Origin: Bacteroidetes bacterium CG18_big_fil_WC_8_21_14_2_50_41_14
GTDB taxonomy: Bacteria; Bacteroidota; Bacteroidia; Bacteroidales; F082
Direction of reading: 5' to 3'
DNA: 41,514 nt
NCBI GenBank assembly: GCA_002771745.1
Contig: PCUL01000441.1
Location: forward strand, 1,683-43,196
Below the pieces are notes generated by a model that made no database searches, had not been told where the DNA came from, and saw nothing but the letters and a program-made list of their open reading frames with translations. A program made the position numbers and the translations under genes. Positions 7,733 to 14,183 of this stretch are shown piece after piece (within the stretch, counting starts at the first letter, position 1; every line of letters begins with the position of its first letter).

Positions 7733-9127
7733 TTACCTGGCAGCCCTCACGGTGGTTTCTTCGTTTATCCAGCACTCAACTTTATACGAATCGCCTTCAT
7801 TCAAGTTGTGGAAGAAAAGCAATTCCGTGGGAGGAAAATACTTTTGATAAGTGGCAATACGGACGTTCATTTTCTCGGATAAATCAGGTTCAATACGTTT
7901 GGCCTGATTATATTTATCAACGGCTACCCAATAAGCTACTTTTGTTGTCAGCTCATCGGTGCCGCAATCTTTGGCGCCAGCTGCATAACTATCGCCAATA
8001 ATAACATAGGGGGTGCCGGCGGTTGGATTTAGAGCGGCTGCCTTAAGAGCCACCTGGCGTGCTGAGGAGTATCTTTCAAGGTTCAGGTAATCTTCCGCCA
8101 AAAACATCAACGAATTATAGGCCTTGCTTTCGTTATCCATTTTGGAGGCTTCCTCCAGGTAAGGGATGGCTTCCTGGTACTTTTTTTCCAAAAGCATCAT
8201 TTTACCAATGAGGTAGGCCGACTCGGGGGACGGCTCAACTTTATATAGATTTATGGTGGCCTTAAAATACAAAGGTGCCTCAACACATTGTTTTTTATCA
8301 AGCAACTTTGTAATCTTTTTTAGCAACCCAATATCATCTGGTGTTGCATCAAATTTCTTTTGATAGATACGAACAAGATCAATACAGTTGGCAAATGGTT
8401 CAAATGTGATTTCAATATTTCCTTTTATATTTTCCCATTGTTCGATTTCTTTTGTGTTGCCGGACTTAGTATATTTCTCAATATTACTGTCTATGTAATC
8501 GCTAAGTATGTCGTAGGCATCTACAATAGCGGCTGTATCCGTTTCACCTGATTTGGCCATGCGTGTCAACGACCTGAAATAATAGATGAAGATCGGTCCT
8601 TCGGAGTTGGCTTTTTCAAGCGCGATAGATTTGCCCAGAATTTCATAGACCTCTTTATAACGATCAGGATTAACCTGATAGAGGTCAACCCCTTTTCGTC
8701 CTAAAATTTCGCCTTCTTGCGAAGCCCCTGATCTGTAGTGAATTGGGAAAAATTCAATTCTACGGTCATAAATCATCATTAGGGTGTCGATGAGGGTGGC
8801 ATTCTTTTTAGGATCCTTGGTCTTAGAAATTTCAAAACCATACATTTTGGCACCATCAACATATACATTTTCTGTAGAACGCGGACAGTTTTGATAGACC
8901 CATCTCCATGATTTTAATGCATCATGAAGGGATGCGTTTTTGTAATCACTCTGTTTCCATTGTTTATAAAACTCCCTGTAAAGGGATAATTTCATCACAC
9001 AGGTCGCGCTATCTTTCCCATACTTTGAGCCATCATCCTGAGGATTATTGTCTATCACAGGATTTCCGGCCATGCTTAATAATGAAAATCCGATGCTGAT
9101 TAGTAATGTCAATGCCTTTAACTTCAT
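7733..9127 (-). CDS. periplasmic tetratricopeptide-repeat protein
   Basis: 464 residues with a cleavable signal peptide (MKLKALTLLISIGFSLLSMA). The body is helical, with TPR-like repeats best seen at about 295-400 (motifs such as YLIGKMMLLEKKYQEAIPYLEEA and SLMFLAEDYLNLERYSSA). The C-terminal half also includes a conserved-looking segment about a cysteine (AAGAKDCG). No catalytic motif is visible. Its place between an outer membrane protein gene and lptC, with gaps of 24 and 15 bp, points to an envelope-assembly or scaffold role, by inference. I recall the same order, coaX - OMP - TPR - lptC, in other Bacteroidota genomes. Confidence 0.8.
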   Translation of the reverse strand: MKLKALTLLISIGFSLLSMAGNPVIDNNPQDDGSKYGKDSATCVMKLSLYREFYKQWKQSDYKNASLHDALKSWRWVYQNCPRSTENVYVDGAKMYGFEISKTKDPKKNATLIDTLMMIYDRRIEFFPIHYRSGASQEGEILGRKGVDLYQVNPDRYKEVYEILGKSIALEKANSEGPIFIYYFRSLTRMAKSGETDTAAIVDAYDILSDYIDSNIEKYTKSGNTKEIEQWENIKGNIEITFEPFANCIDLVRIYQKKFDATPDDIGLLKKITKLLDKKQCVEAPLYFKATINLYKVEPSPESAYLIGKMMLLEKKYQEAIPYLEEASKMDNESKAYNSLMFLAEDYLNLERYSSARQVALKAAALNPTAGTPYVIIGDSYAAGAKDCGTDELTTKVAYWVAVDKYNQAKRIEPDLSEKMNVRIATYQKYFPPTELLFFHNLNEGDSYKVECWINEETTVRAAR

Positions 9128-9151
9128 TGTACCAGTGATTTATATTAGAGA

Positions 9152-10432
9152 TTAATGATATTGTTTTTTATAAAACCAAATTTCCTGTATTGATATCCCA
9201 AGCGAAAAGTTGATAAAGTTTTCCTGTATCAGTTGGTTATTGGTAGTACCTCTACGACCAATTTCTACACTCAGGTCAATTCCCGTTTTTGATTTCTTTA
9301 TAGGGAAGCCAAGTCCAAAACTTATGCCAAACTCACTAATTTGATTTCCGTAAAGATTTAAGTAGGAATGGTTGTAACGAGCACCTACCCGGTAAGTCAT
9401 TCGTTTATAAAGACTTGAGATGCTGCTGTGTTTAGGTTGCAATTCGCCTCCCACCGCTACTCTCCAGGCATTTGTTAGGTCATCGGAGACACCAAAAGCT
9501 TTATATTTTTTCCAATTTTGCCATTCAAAATCAACCCCAACAAGCCAATAATCTATTTTTTGATAGGTCGCCCCAATACCAATTCTTTGTGGCAACACCA
9601 GTGTTCCTTTTTCATCGGATTGATAGACGATGGTATCAATAACATATTCAACAACATCATCATAACCACCTAATAGGGTTTTCGATAAGAAGTCGCGTTT
9701 TGCATTTATGTTAAATGTGTTGGCATAGGTCACGCCGATGGTGGCTTTTCTGGTTTGATCCGAAATCAAATCATATTGAAGCCCGTAATCAAAAATAAAA
9801 TCACTTACTTTTAAACGACTTTCGCTTTTAGTGCCGAAAATATACGCCGAGTCGGGAAAATAAATCATACTGGAACGACTGGTTTGGCCAAATAAATAAG
9901 TAGCGTTAAAACCAATTCGCAGGTTTTCCTGAAGTTTAAAGCCATGTCCCCAGAAGATTTGATTGAGGCCGCCATCACCTGTGAAATTATGCAGAACATC
10001 ACTAAAATCGGGCACTTCAACGGTGGTTTGAATATTGTAACCTACTTTGCTAAATGGCAGAACGCCAAGTGCCATCCGATACCAACGAGTTACAGGAAAA
10101 CCAAACATCAGATAATTTAACGAAAGGTCGGAACCATGTTCGCTCATGGTAGTAGTCTTGTAGGTTGTTGAATTGCCATAAATCCCAACTTCAAACATAA
10201 ATGCCGAGGAATCCTGCACCACATAGGAGGCTGGATTTGAAGGGTTAAGCATGGTTGAGTTGGCAAAACCTATGGAGATACCTCCCATACCCATTACTGT
10301 GGAATTGATGTTGTTGCTGCGCAATTCTCCAAGGCCAAACCTTGAGTAAGGGCTATTAATGCCGGTTTGACCCAACACGGCAATGCCGGTTAGTACCAGC
10401 AAAAAGGAAATGGTTATTTTAACTACTTTCAT
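9152..10432 (-). CDS. outer membrane beta-barrel protein, FadL/OMPP1-like
   Basis: About 426 residues from the ATG at 10432, which starts a clean signal peptide (MKVVKITISFLLVLTGIAVLGQ). An ATG 9 bp upstream is less likely. The mature part begins with INSPYSRFGLGEL, then an NPSNPASY segment, both typical of Bacteroidota barrels distantly related to FadL/OMPP1. Alternating hydrophobic strands run to the C-terminus. The substrate is unknown. The start overlaps the end of coaX by 14 bp, so the two are translationally coupled or at least co-transcribed. Together with the TPR protein and LptC it makes this an envelope operon. Confidence 0.75.
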   Translation of the reverse strand: MKVVKITISFLLVLTGIAVLGQTGINSPYSRFGLGELRSNNINSTVMGMGGISIGFANSTMLNPSNPASYVVQDSSAFMFEVGIYGNSTTYKTTTMSEHGSDLSLNYLMFGFPVTRWYRMALGVLPFSKVGYNIQTTVEVPDFSDVLHNFTGDGGLNQIFWGHGFKLQENLRIGFNATYLFGQTSRSSMIYFPDSAYIFGTKSESRLKVSDFIFDYGLQYDLISDQTRKATIGVTYANTFNINAKRDFLSKTLLGGYDDVVEYVIDTIVYQSDEKGTLVLPQRIGIGATYQKIDYWLVGVDFEWQNWKKYKAFGVSDDLTNAWRVAVGGELQPKHSSISSLYKRMTYRVGARYNHSYLNLYGNQISEFGISFGLGFPIKKSKTGIDLSVEIGRRGTTNNQLIQENFINFSLGISIQEIWFYKKQYH

Positions 10433-11153
10433 TAAAATCAAGGATTTTTTTTAACCCCTGTACTACAATATTTGGGGTTGCAAAGATGTCATTTTTTACG
10501 TATTTTTCAAAATATTTATAATCGCCGCCACTTATTACTACCTTAAGTCCTTTAAATAGGGCCTGATACTGATCTATTATACCGCTCACTTCTGCCAGAA
10601 CACCGTTTTTTACCCCACTGTTAATACAAGCAGTGGTCGAATTACCTATGAGCTCAGTTGACTGATCGTCCGTGTTTTCGATAAACGGTAAACCTCCGGT
10701 AAAAGTATGCAGGGCTTTGTATCGCATTTGAATTCCAGGACTGATACCGCCTCCAAGATACTGAAGTTTTGACGTGATGAGGTCGTAGGTGATGCTGGTT
10801 CCCGCATCGATTACCAATATTGTTTTCCCCGGAAAAAGAGACAAGGCTCCTGCAACGGCCGCTATGCGGTCTTTGCCAAGGGTTTGAGGTGTTGAATACT
10901 CAAGATTGAAAGGCAGGGGAGTCTGGTGGGTTAATTTAATGAAATGGGAATTATGATTGAGGTAATCATCAATTTCCGGAGGATAAGGAGCTACACTTGA
11001 CAGGATGGTTGATTGAATGGAGGGATATTCAATAAATAGTTTTTTTATGGCATCAATATCAAGTCGATCGGTCGATTGAATAGCAGATAAACTCTCTTCT
11101 TTAAAAAGAGCAAATTTTGCTTTGGTATTTCCTAAATCAATAACTAATTTCAT
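10419..11153 (-). CDS. coaX: type III pantothenate kinase
   Basis: 244 residues from the ATG at 11153 (MKLVIDLGNTKAKF), which begins exactly at the first ASKHA-fold strand. The longer frame adds only MPC. Motifs in order are the phosphate-1 loop DLGNTKAK (6-13), GKDRIAA (about 95-101), the DAGTSITYD phosphate-2 motif (about 120-128) and GGGISPG (about 138-144). The enzyme phosphorylates pantothenate, the first step of coenzyme A synthesis. The type III form uses ATP poorly, needs a monovalent cation and is not feedback-inhibited by CoA. It is the first gene of the envelope operon. A -7 element lies 20 bp upstream. Confidence 0.92.
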   Translation of the reverse strand: MKLVIDLGNTKAKFALFKEESLSAIQSTDRLDIDAIKKLFIEYPSIQSTILSSVAPYPPEIDDYLNHNSHFIKLTHQTPLPFNLEYSTPQTLGKDRIAAVAGALSLFPGKTILVIDAGTSITYDLITSKLQYLGGGISPGIQMRYKALHTFTGGLPFIENTDDQSTELIGNSTTACINSGVKNGVLAEVSGIIDQYQALFKGLKVVISGGDYKYFEKYVKNDIFATPNIVVQGLKKILDFNESS

Positions 11154-11173
11154 GCAAGGCATTGTGTTAGCAG

Positions 11174-11181
11174 CAAAAGTA
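11174..11181 (-). promoter_or_regulatory. -7 element (TACTTTTG) for the coaX operon
   Basis: Minus-strand TACTTTTG matches the Bacteroidota -7 consensus, 20 bp upstream of the coaX start. No clear -33 element is seen. Confidence 0.45.
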
Positions 11182-11221
11182 CGTTACGGAATCGAGTGAG
11201 ACTTAATTTTTTATGATTTTT

Positions 11222-11251
11222 TTTGAGAAATGAAAAAAAGGTGTATTTTTG
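11222..11251 (+). promoter_or_regulatory. promoter of tRNA-Phe
   Basis: TTTG (11222-11225), an 18-bp spacer and TATTTTTG (11244-11251) match the Bacteroidota -33/-7 pattern. The predicted start lies about 10 bp before the mature tRNA. Confidence 0.6.
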
Positions 11252-11267
11252 CACCTCCAAATGAGGA

Positions 11268-11340
11268 GGTACCATAGCTCAGTAGGTAGAGCAATGGACT
11301 GAAAATCCATGTGTCCCTGGTTCGATCCCGGGTGGTACCA
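11268..11340 (+). tRNA. tRNA-Phe (anticodon GAA)
   Basis: A 73-base cloverleaf. The acceptor stem GGTACCA pairs with TGGTACC, the D arm is GCTC/GAGC, the anticodon stem ATGGA/TCCAT carries the loop CTGAAAA (anticodon GAA), and the T arm is CCTGG-TTCGATC-CCGGG. The discriminator base is A and the CCA end is not encoded. A broken integrase gene begins about 140 bp behind it, the usual arrangement when an integrative element has used the tRNA as its target. Confidence 0.95.
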
Positions 11341-11353
11341 CTGATAACCAGTT

Positions 11354-11389
11354 ACTTATGAAATGTTAGCTTCTAATTGTTTCATAAGT
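11354..11389. repeat. hairpin just behind tRNA-Phe
   Basis: ACTTATGAAA (11354-11363) and TTTCATAAGT (11380-11389) are exact complements, with an inner TTAG/CTAA stem between them. It could be a tRNA-transcript 3' structure or a protein-binding site in the old attachment region. Confidence 0.4.
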
Positions 11390-11452
11390 AGCTCGTTAAC
11401 TTTTCATCGGTTTAAGGTTTGAAGCACCTTATTTCAATGTTTTTGGCAAAAT

Positions 11453-11473
11453 GTTTACTAATGGTTTACCAAT
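11453..11473 (+). repeat. tandem GTTTAC(T/C)AAT direct repeats, possible integrase arm sites
   Basis: GTTTACTAAT (11453-11462) and GTTTACCAAT (11464-11473) are direct repeats with an 11-bp period, one helical turn, directly in front of the integrase relic. Tyrosine integrases bind short direct repeats of this kind with their N-terminal domain. The role is inferred. Confidence 0.35.
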
Positions 11474-11482
11474 TTTTAAACT

Positions 11483-11873
11483 ATGTCAATTACATATCCA
11501 ACCATCAAAGTAGTTTAAAAGGACTATGACCGGCAGGACGGGGCTAAAAACACATTTATCAGGCTGACTATCTCCCGGAAAATGAAATATTATCCGTTGA
11601 ATGTGTATGTAAAGCCTGGACATTTAAAAAAATCCCTTGAATCAAAAGTAGATCCGGAACACAAAGAAAAAAAATTCTTTGCTCGATCACTACGAATTGA
11701 GAGCAAAGAAGATCCTTTTTGATTATCGAATTAGTGAGAAGCCGCTCACCTTTATCAATTTCCATGAACATTTTTATAATGTCTCCTATGGTAGTGATTC
11801 GTTTTATGACTTTTACGAAGCTCAGGTTAAGCTATTGAAAGGCAAACTTGCCCCAAGTTCACCGGACAAGTAG
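11483..11873 (+). pseudogene. broken tyrosine recombinase (N-terminal part)
   Basis: The first reading frame gives MSITYPTIKVV, then a stop (11516-11518), then an arm-binding-like domain with FIRLTISRKMKYYPLNVYVK, as in Bacteroidota phage-type integrases. At a run of eight A (11667-11674) the frame slips, and the next frame continues the same protein with LLDHYELRAKKILFDYRI and FINFHEHFY, the start of the SAM-like core-binding domain, ending at 11873. The catalytic domain (R...HxxR...Y) is missing. It therefore has at least one nonsense mutation, one frameshift and a 3' truncation. Its position behind tRNA-Phe marks an old integration. The next 235 bp contain no gene I can support; one frame (11890-12027) is open but has no start codon. 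Confidence 0.7.
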
Positions 11874-12054
11874 TTGCACAATCTATACGCAGAGTGGAAG
11901 TTCGGCCTCGTTACCGCTACGCTCAAACTGGGAGTCTGCAAAGGAGGCTAAAATTGCACTCTTTGATCAAGCTTTGTTTGCAACTTTGGCTTGTGTATCA
12001 AAACAATATGCTGCAATTGAGCTATAGAATTAGGCTGGCCAAAAAGAAATTTTT

Positions 12055-12091
12055 AAAAAAAAAGGACAGGGATGTAGAAGAATCCCTGTCC
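12055..12091 (-). terminator. intrinsic terminator of the haem lipoprotein gene
   Basis: GGACAGGGAT (12064-12073) and ATCCCTGTCC (12082-12091) make a perfect 10-bp stem with an 8-base loop. On the minus strand it is followed by nine T (complement of 12055-12063), 20 bp after the lipoprotein stop codon. Confidence 0.8.
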
Positions 12092-12110
12092 ATTGTATAA
12101 AATTGTTTAT

Positions 12111-13340
12111 TTATTCCCAGAACTTCAGAAAATATGACTCCGATGTCCTGTGTTCATAACCATGGCGTGAATTATCAAATTCTGCTATGTTGAACAAGTA
12201 TTCTTTTGAAAAATCGGTGAATTGAATATCGTCATCATAACCTGTATTTAATTTTCTGGCAAATTCGGCAGTCCATTTTCCATTGTTCCAAACAGCACCA
12301 AATAACAGATCGGCGCGGCTACCATCCGTTTGACGAAGAATTCGTTCCGGTATAACTGCAGTCAGAGCTGTGTATTTTGACCAATAGGTTGAGGCGTCAG
12401 CATCGCTAACTCCATTTGTGGCATCACCCACGCATTCACCTGCATCAATTTCAGCTTGAGTAAGTGTCATTGCATCAGCATAATCAAGTGGATTTTTTTC
12501 CATATATTTCGGACGGCTTTTATCGCCAATACGATTATGAGAATAAGCACTGGTTCCGGCATCGCCATAACGTCCGCCATCTTCTCCATTTGTAGCATCA
12601 TCAGCCCAAACATCTACATATTTATCATCCGCGTAACCAATCATAGAAAATGTACCTCCTGTAACTTCAAAAGTAGCAGGGTCGATTGTTAGGTTTAAAC
12701 CGGTAGCTGATGTGTAAGCAGTACCTCGTGCAGCCTTACTATGCCACATATCAGCACGTCCGCTTGTAAGCCAAGCATCGTCAACAATACCGTGTGAACT
12801 TACATGAGGATCGGTGTCTGTTGGATAATACATGTGGCATTTAGTCATACAGCCGCCTGTATTATATGGCGAACCTGAAATGTCACCCATAGGCCAGAAG
12901 AAAGACATACGATCTTCTGATTGCTCCGTATGCGCATTTCTATTCCAAACTGTACCATCCCATACCCATGAGTTACCTCGTGTGAAGCTGGCAGTAGGAT
13001 CATTCCATTCAGTTAAAAAGTAAATGTTGTCACCGCTGTAAACTGTTTTAACAGTAACAGAAATATCACTGTTATAGGCATGACATGATGTGCAATTGCC
13101 AATTTGCGATGGGTCGTTAGGAGGATTGTTTGTCTCACCCAATGCAACCACTAAAGCCGGAACATCCGTCCATAAATTATCTACCACGCCATCAACTGCC
13201 GGGGAGCTACTGACTTTCACAGCATTAAGTTTTGTTAAATCATAATCTGGTGGTGAATCCGGTTTGTCCTTTTTACAACTTGAAGTAAATGTCAAAATTG
13301 CAAAAGCAATAAAAACAAAAAATAAATTGAATTTTTTCAT
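12111..13340 (-). CDS. haem-binding EB_dh-type lipoprotein (CxxCH and CxxxCH)
   Basis: 409 residues. The lipoprotein signal ends at TSSC (Cys22). A c-type haem motif CTSCH lies near residues 83-87 and a second, atypical CMTKCH (CxxxCH) near 163-168. The segment DMWHSKAAR (about 196-204) resembles the DxWHWKAAR motif of ethylbenzene-dehydrogenase/DMSO-reductase haem-binding (EB_dh, PF09459) proteins, where it helps ligate haem. The fold is DOMON-like and beta-rich. It is probably exported and lipid-anchored, with a role in electron transfer or redox sensing. No reductase or oxidoreductase gene is adjacent. A NarL-type regulator and its kinase lie immediately upstream on the same strand, separated by a promoter and tandem boxes. 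Confidence 0.75.
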   Translation of the reverse strand: MKKFNLFFVFIAFAILTFTSSCKKDKPDSPPDYDLTKLNAVKVSSSPAVDGVVDNLWTDVPALVVALGETNNPPNDPSQIGNCTSCHAYNSDISVTVKTVYSGDNIYFLTEWNDPTASFTRGNSWVWDGTVWNRNAHTEQSEDRMSFFWPMGDISGSPYNTGGCMTKCHMYYPTDTDPHVSSHGIVDDAWLTSGRADMWHSKAARGTAYTSATGLNLTIDPATFEVTGGTFSMIGYADDKYVDVWADDATNGEDGGRYGDAGTSAYSHNRIGDKSRPKYMEKNPLDYADAMTLTQAEIDAGECVGDATNGVSDADASTYWSKYTALTAVIPERILRQTDGSRADLLFGAVWNNGKWTAEFARKLNTGYDDDIQFTDFSKEYLFNIAEFDNSRHGYEHRTSESYFLKFWE

Positions 13341-13395
13341 GTTAAATTATTTAGTTATTTAAAAAGTTTAATCTATCTTACTCATTAACTATTGG

Positions 13396-13427
13396 CAAAA
13401 TTAAATGGAAGCAACTCATCAGACAAT
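13396..13427 (-). promoter_or_regulatory. promoter of the haem lipoprotein gene
   Basis: On the minus strand ATTG (13424-13427), a 20-bp spacer and TAATTTTG (13396-13403) match the Bacteroidota promoter. Predicted transcription start is near 13389, with a leader of about 50 bases. Confidence 0.5.
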
Positions 13428-13436
13428 CGCAATATA

Positions 13437-13473
13437 TACGTAATTTTATGTACCATAAACTACGTAGTTTTAT
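13437..13473 (-). promoter_or_regulatory. tandem operator boxes TACGTA(A/G)TTTTAT
   Basis: TACGTAATTTTAT (13437-13449) and TACGTAGTTTTAT (13461-13473) are 13-bp direct repeats with one mismatch, 24 bp apart. The first is part of a 7-2-7 inverted repeat TACGTAA-TT-TTATGTA (13437-13452), the geometry of NarL sites. The second lies in a perfect 14-bp palindrome AAACTACGTAGTTT (13457-13470). Both are at about -50 to -85 from the predicted lipoprotein start site, the place for an activator. The likely binder is the NarL-like regulator encoded next door, by inference. Confidence 0.5.
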
Positions 13474-13527
13474 AAATGAAATAGGGCAGTAACCAGGACT
13501 AAACCACCAGTAGATGAGTTGGATAAT

Positions 13528-14181
13528 CTAATCGAAGTGGATTAAATTGTTTTTAGAAGCATATTTTAGCAGGCCAACCACAGTGTTAACCTTAAGTTTC
13601 TGCATCAGGTTTCTACGATGAGTTTCAACCGTTCTTAAACTGATATGCAGTTCATCGGCTATTTCCTGGTTGTTTCTGTCATCTGATATTTTTTGCAAAA
13701 TATCGATCTCTCTTCGAGTCAAATGAATCGAATCCTGTTCATGGATGGCAGAATTTTGATTCAGTACTTTATCAATCATTTTTTCAGACAACTCTCCACT
13801 CAAATAACGCTTATGCCTCAAAACAGTTTCAATGGCGTTATAAAACTCCTCTTTCTTCGAGTTTTTTATTAGATATCCCATTGCACCTGCTTTTAATGCC
13901 TGAGATACATATTCATTATCATCGTGTTGGGTAAGGGCTATGATTTTTGTTTCAGGCAATTTTTTATTTAATATTTTTATGGCTTCAATACCGTTTAGTA
14001 TAGGCATGGAGATATCCATAAATATTACGTCAGGCGAAAGACTTAGTGCTTTATCAACTGCTTCCTGGCCATTAAATGCATGGCCAACGATTTTGAAACT
14101 TTTATTCAATCTTAAGATATCTTCAATTCCATTATGAATTATTTCATGATCATCAGCAATTAGAATATTTATTGTTTCCAT
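13528..14181 (-). CDS. NarL/FixJ-type response regulator
   Basis: About 217 residues from the ATG at 14181 (METINILIADDHE). The longer frame adds six residues and would overlap the kinase. The receiver domain has the acidic pocket DDHE, the phosphorylation site in DVIFMDISMP (about residue 56) and a conserved lysine in IKNSKK. A LuxR-type helix-turn-helix covers about 150-210 (LTRREIDIL, then IADELHISLRTVETHRRNL). It starts 2 bp after the kinase stop codon, so the two are one operon and almost certainly cognate partners. The next gene on the strand is the haem lipoprotein, whose upstream boxes are its most plausible target. Confidence 0.9.
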   Translation of the reverse strand: METINILIADDHEIIHNGIEDILRLNKSFKIVGHAFNGQEAVDKALSLSPDVIFMDISMPILNGIEAIKILNKKLPETKIIALTQHDDNEYVSQALKAGAMGYLIKNSKKEEFYNAIETVLRHKRYLSGELSEKMIDKVLNQNSAIHEQDSIHLTRREIDILQKISDDRNNQEIADELHISLRTVETHRRNLMQKLKVNTVVGLLKYASKNNLIHFD

Positions 14182-14183
14182 GT

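Noticed and set aside
11894-12100. 68-codon plus-strand frame behind the integrase relic
   Set aside because: Biased composition, no motif, ends inside the terminator of the opposite gene; more likely a chance frame in decayed DNA.
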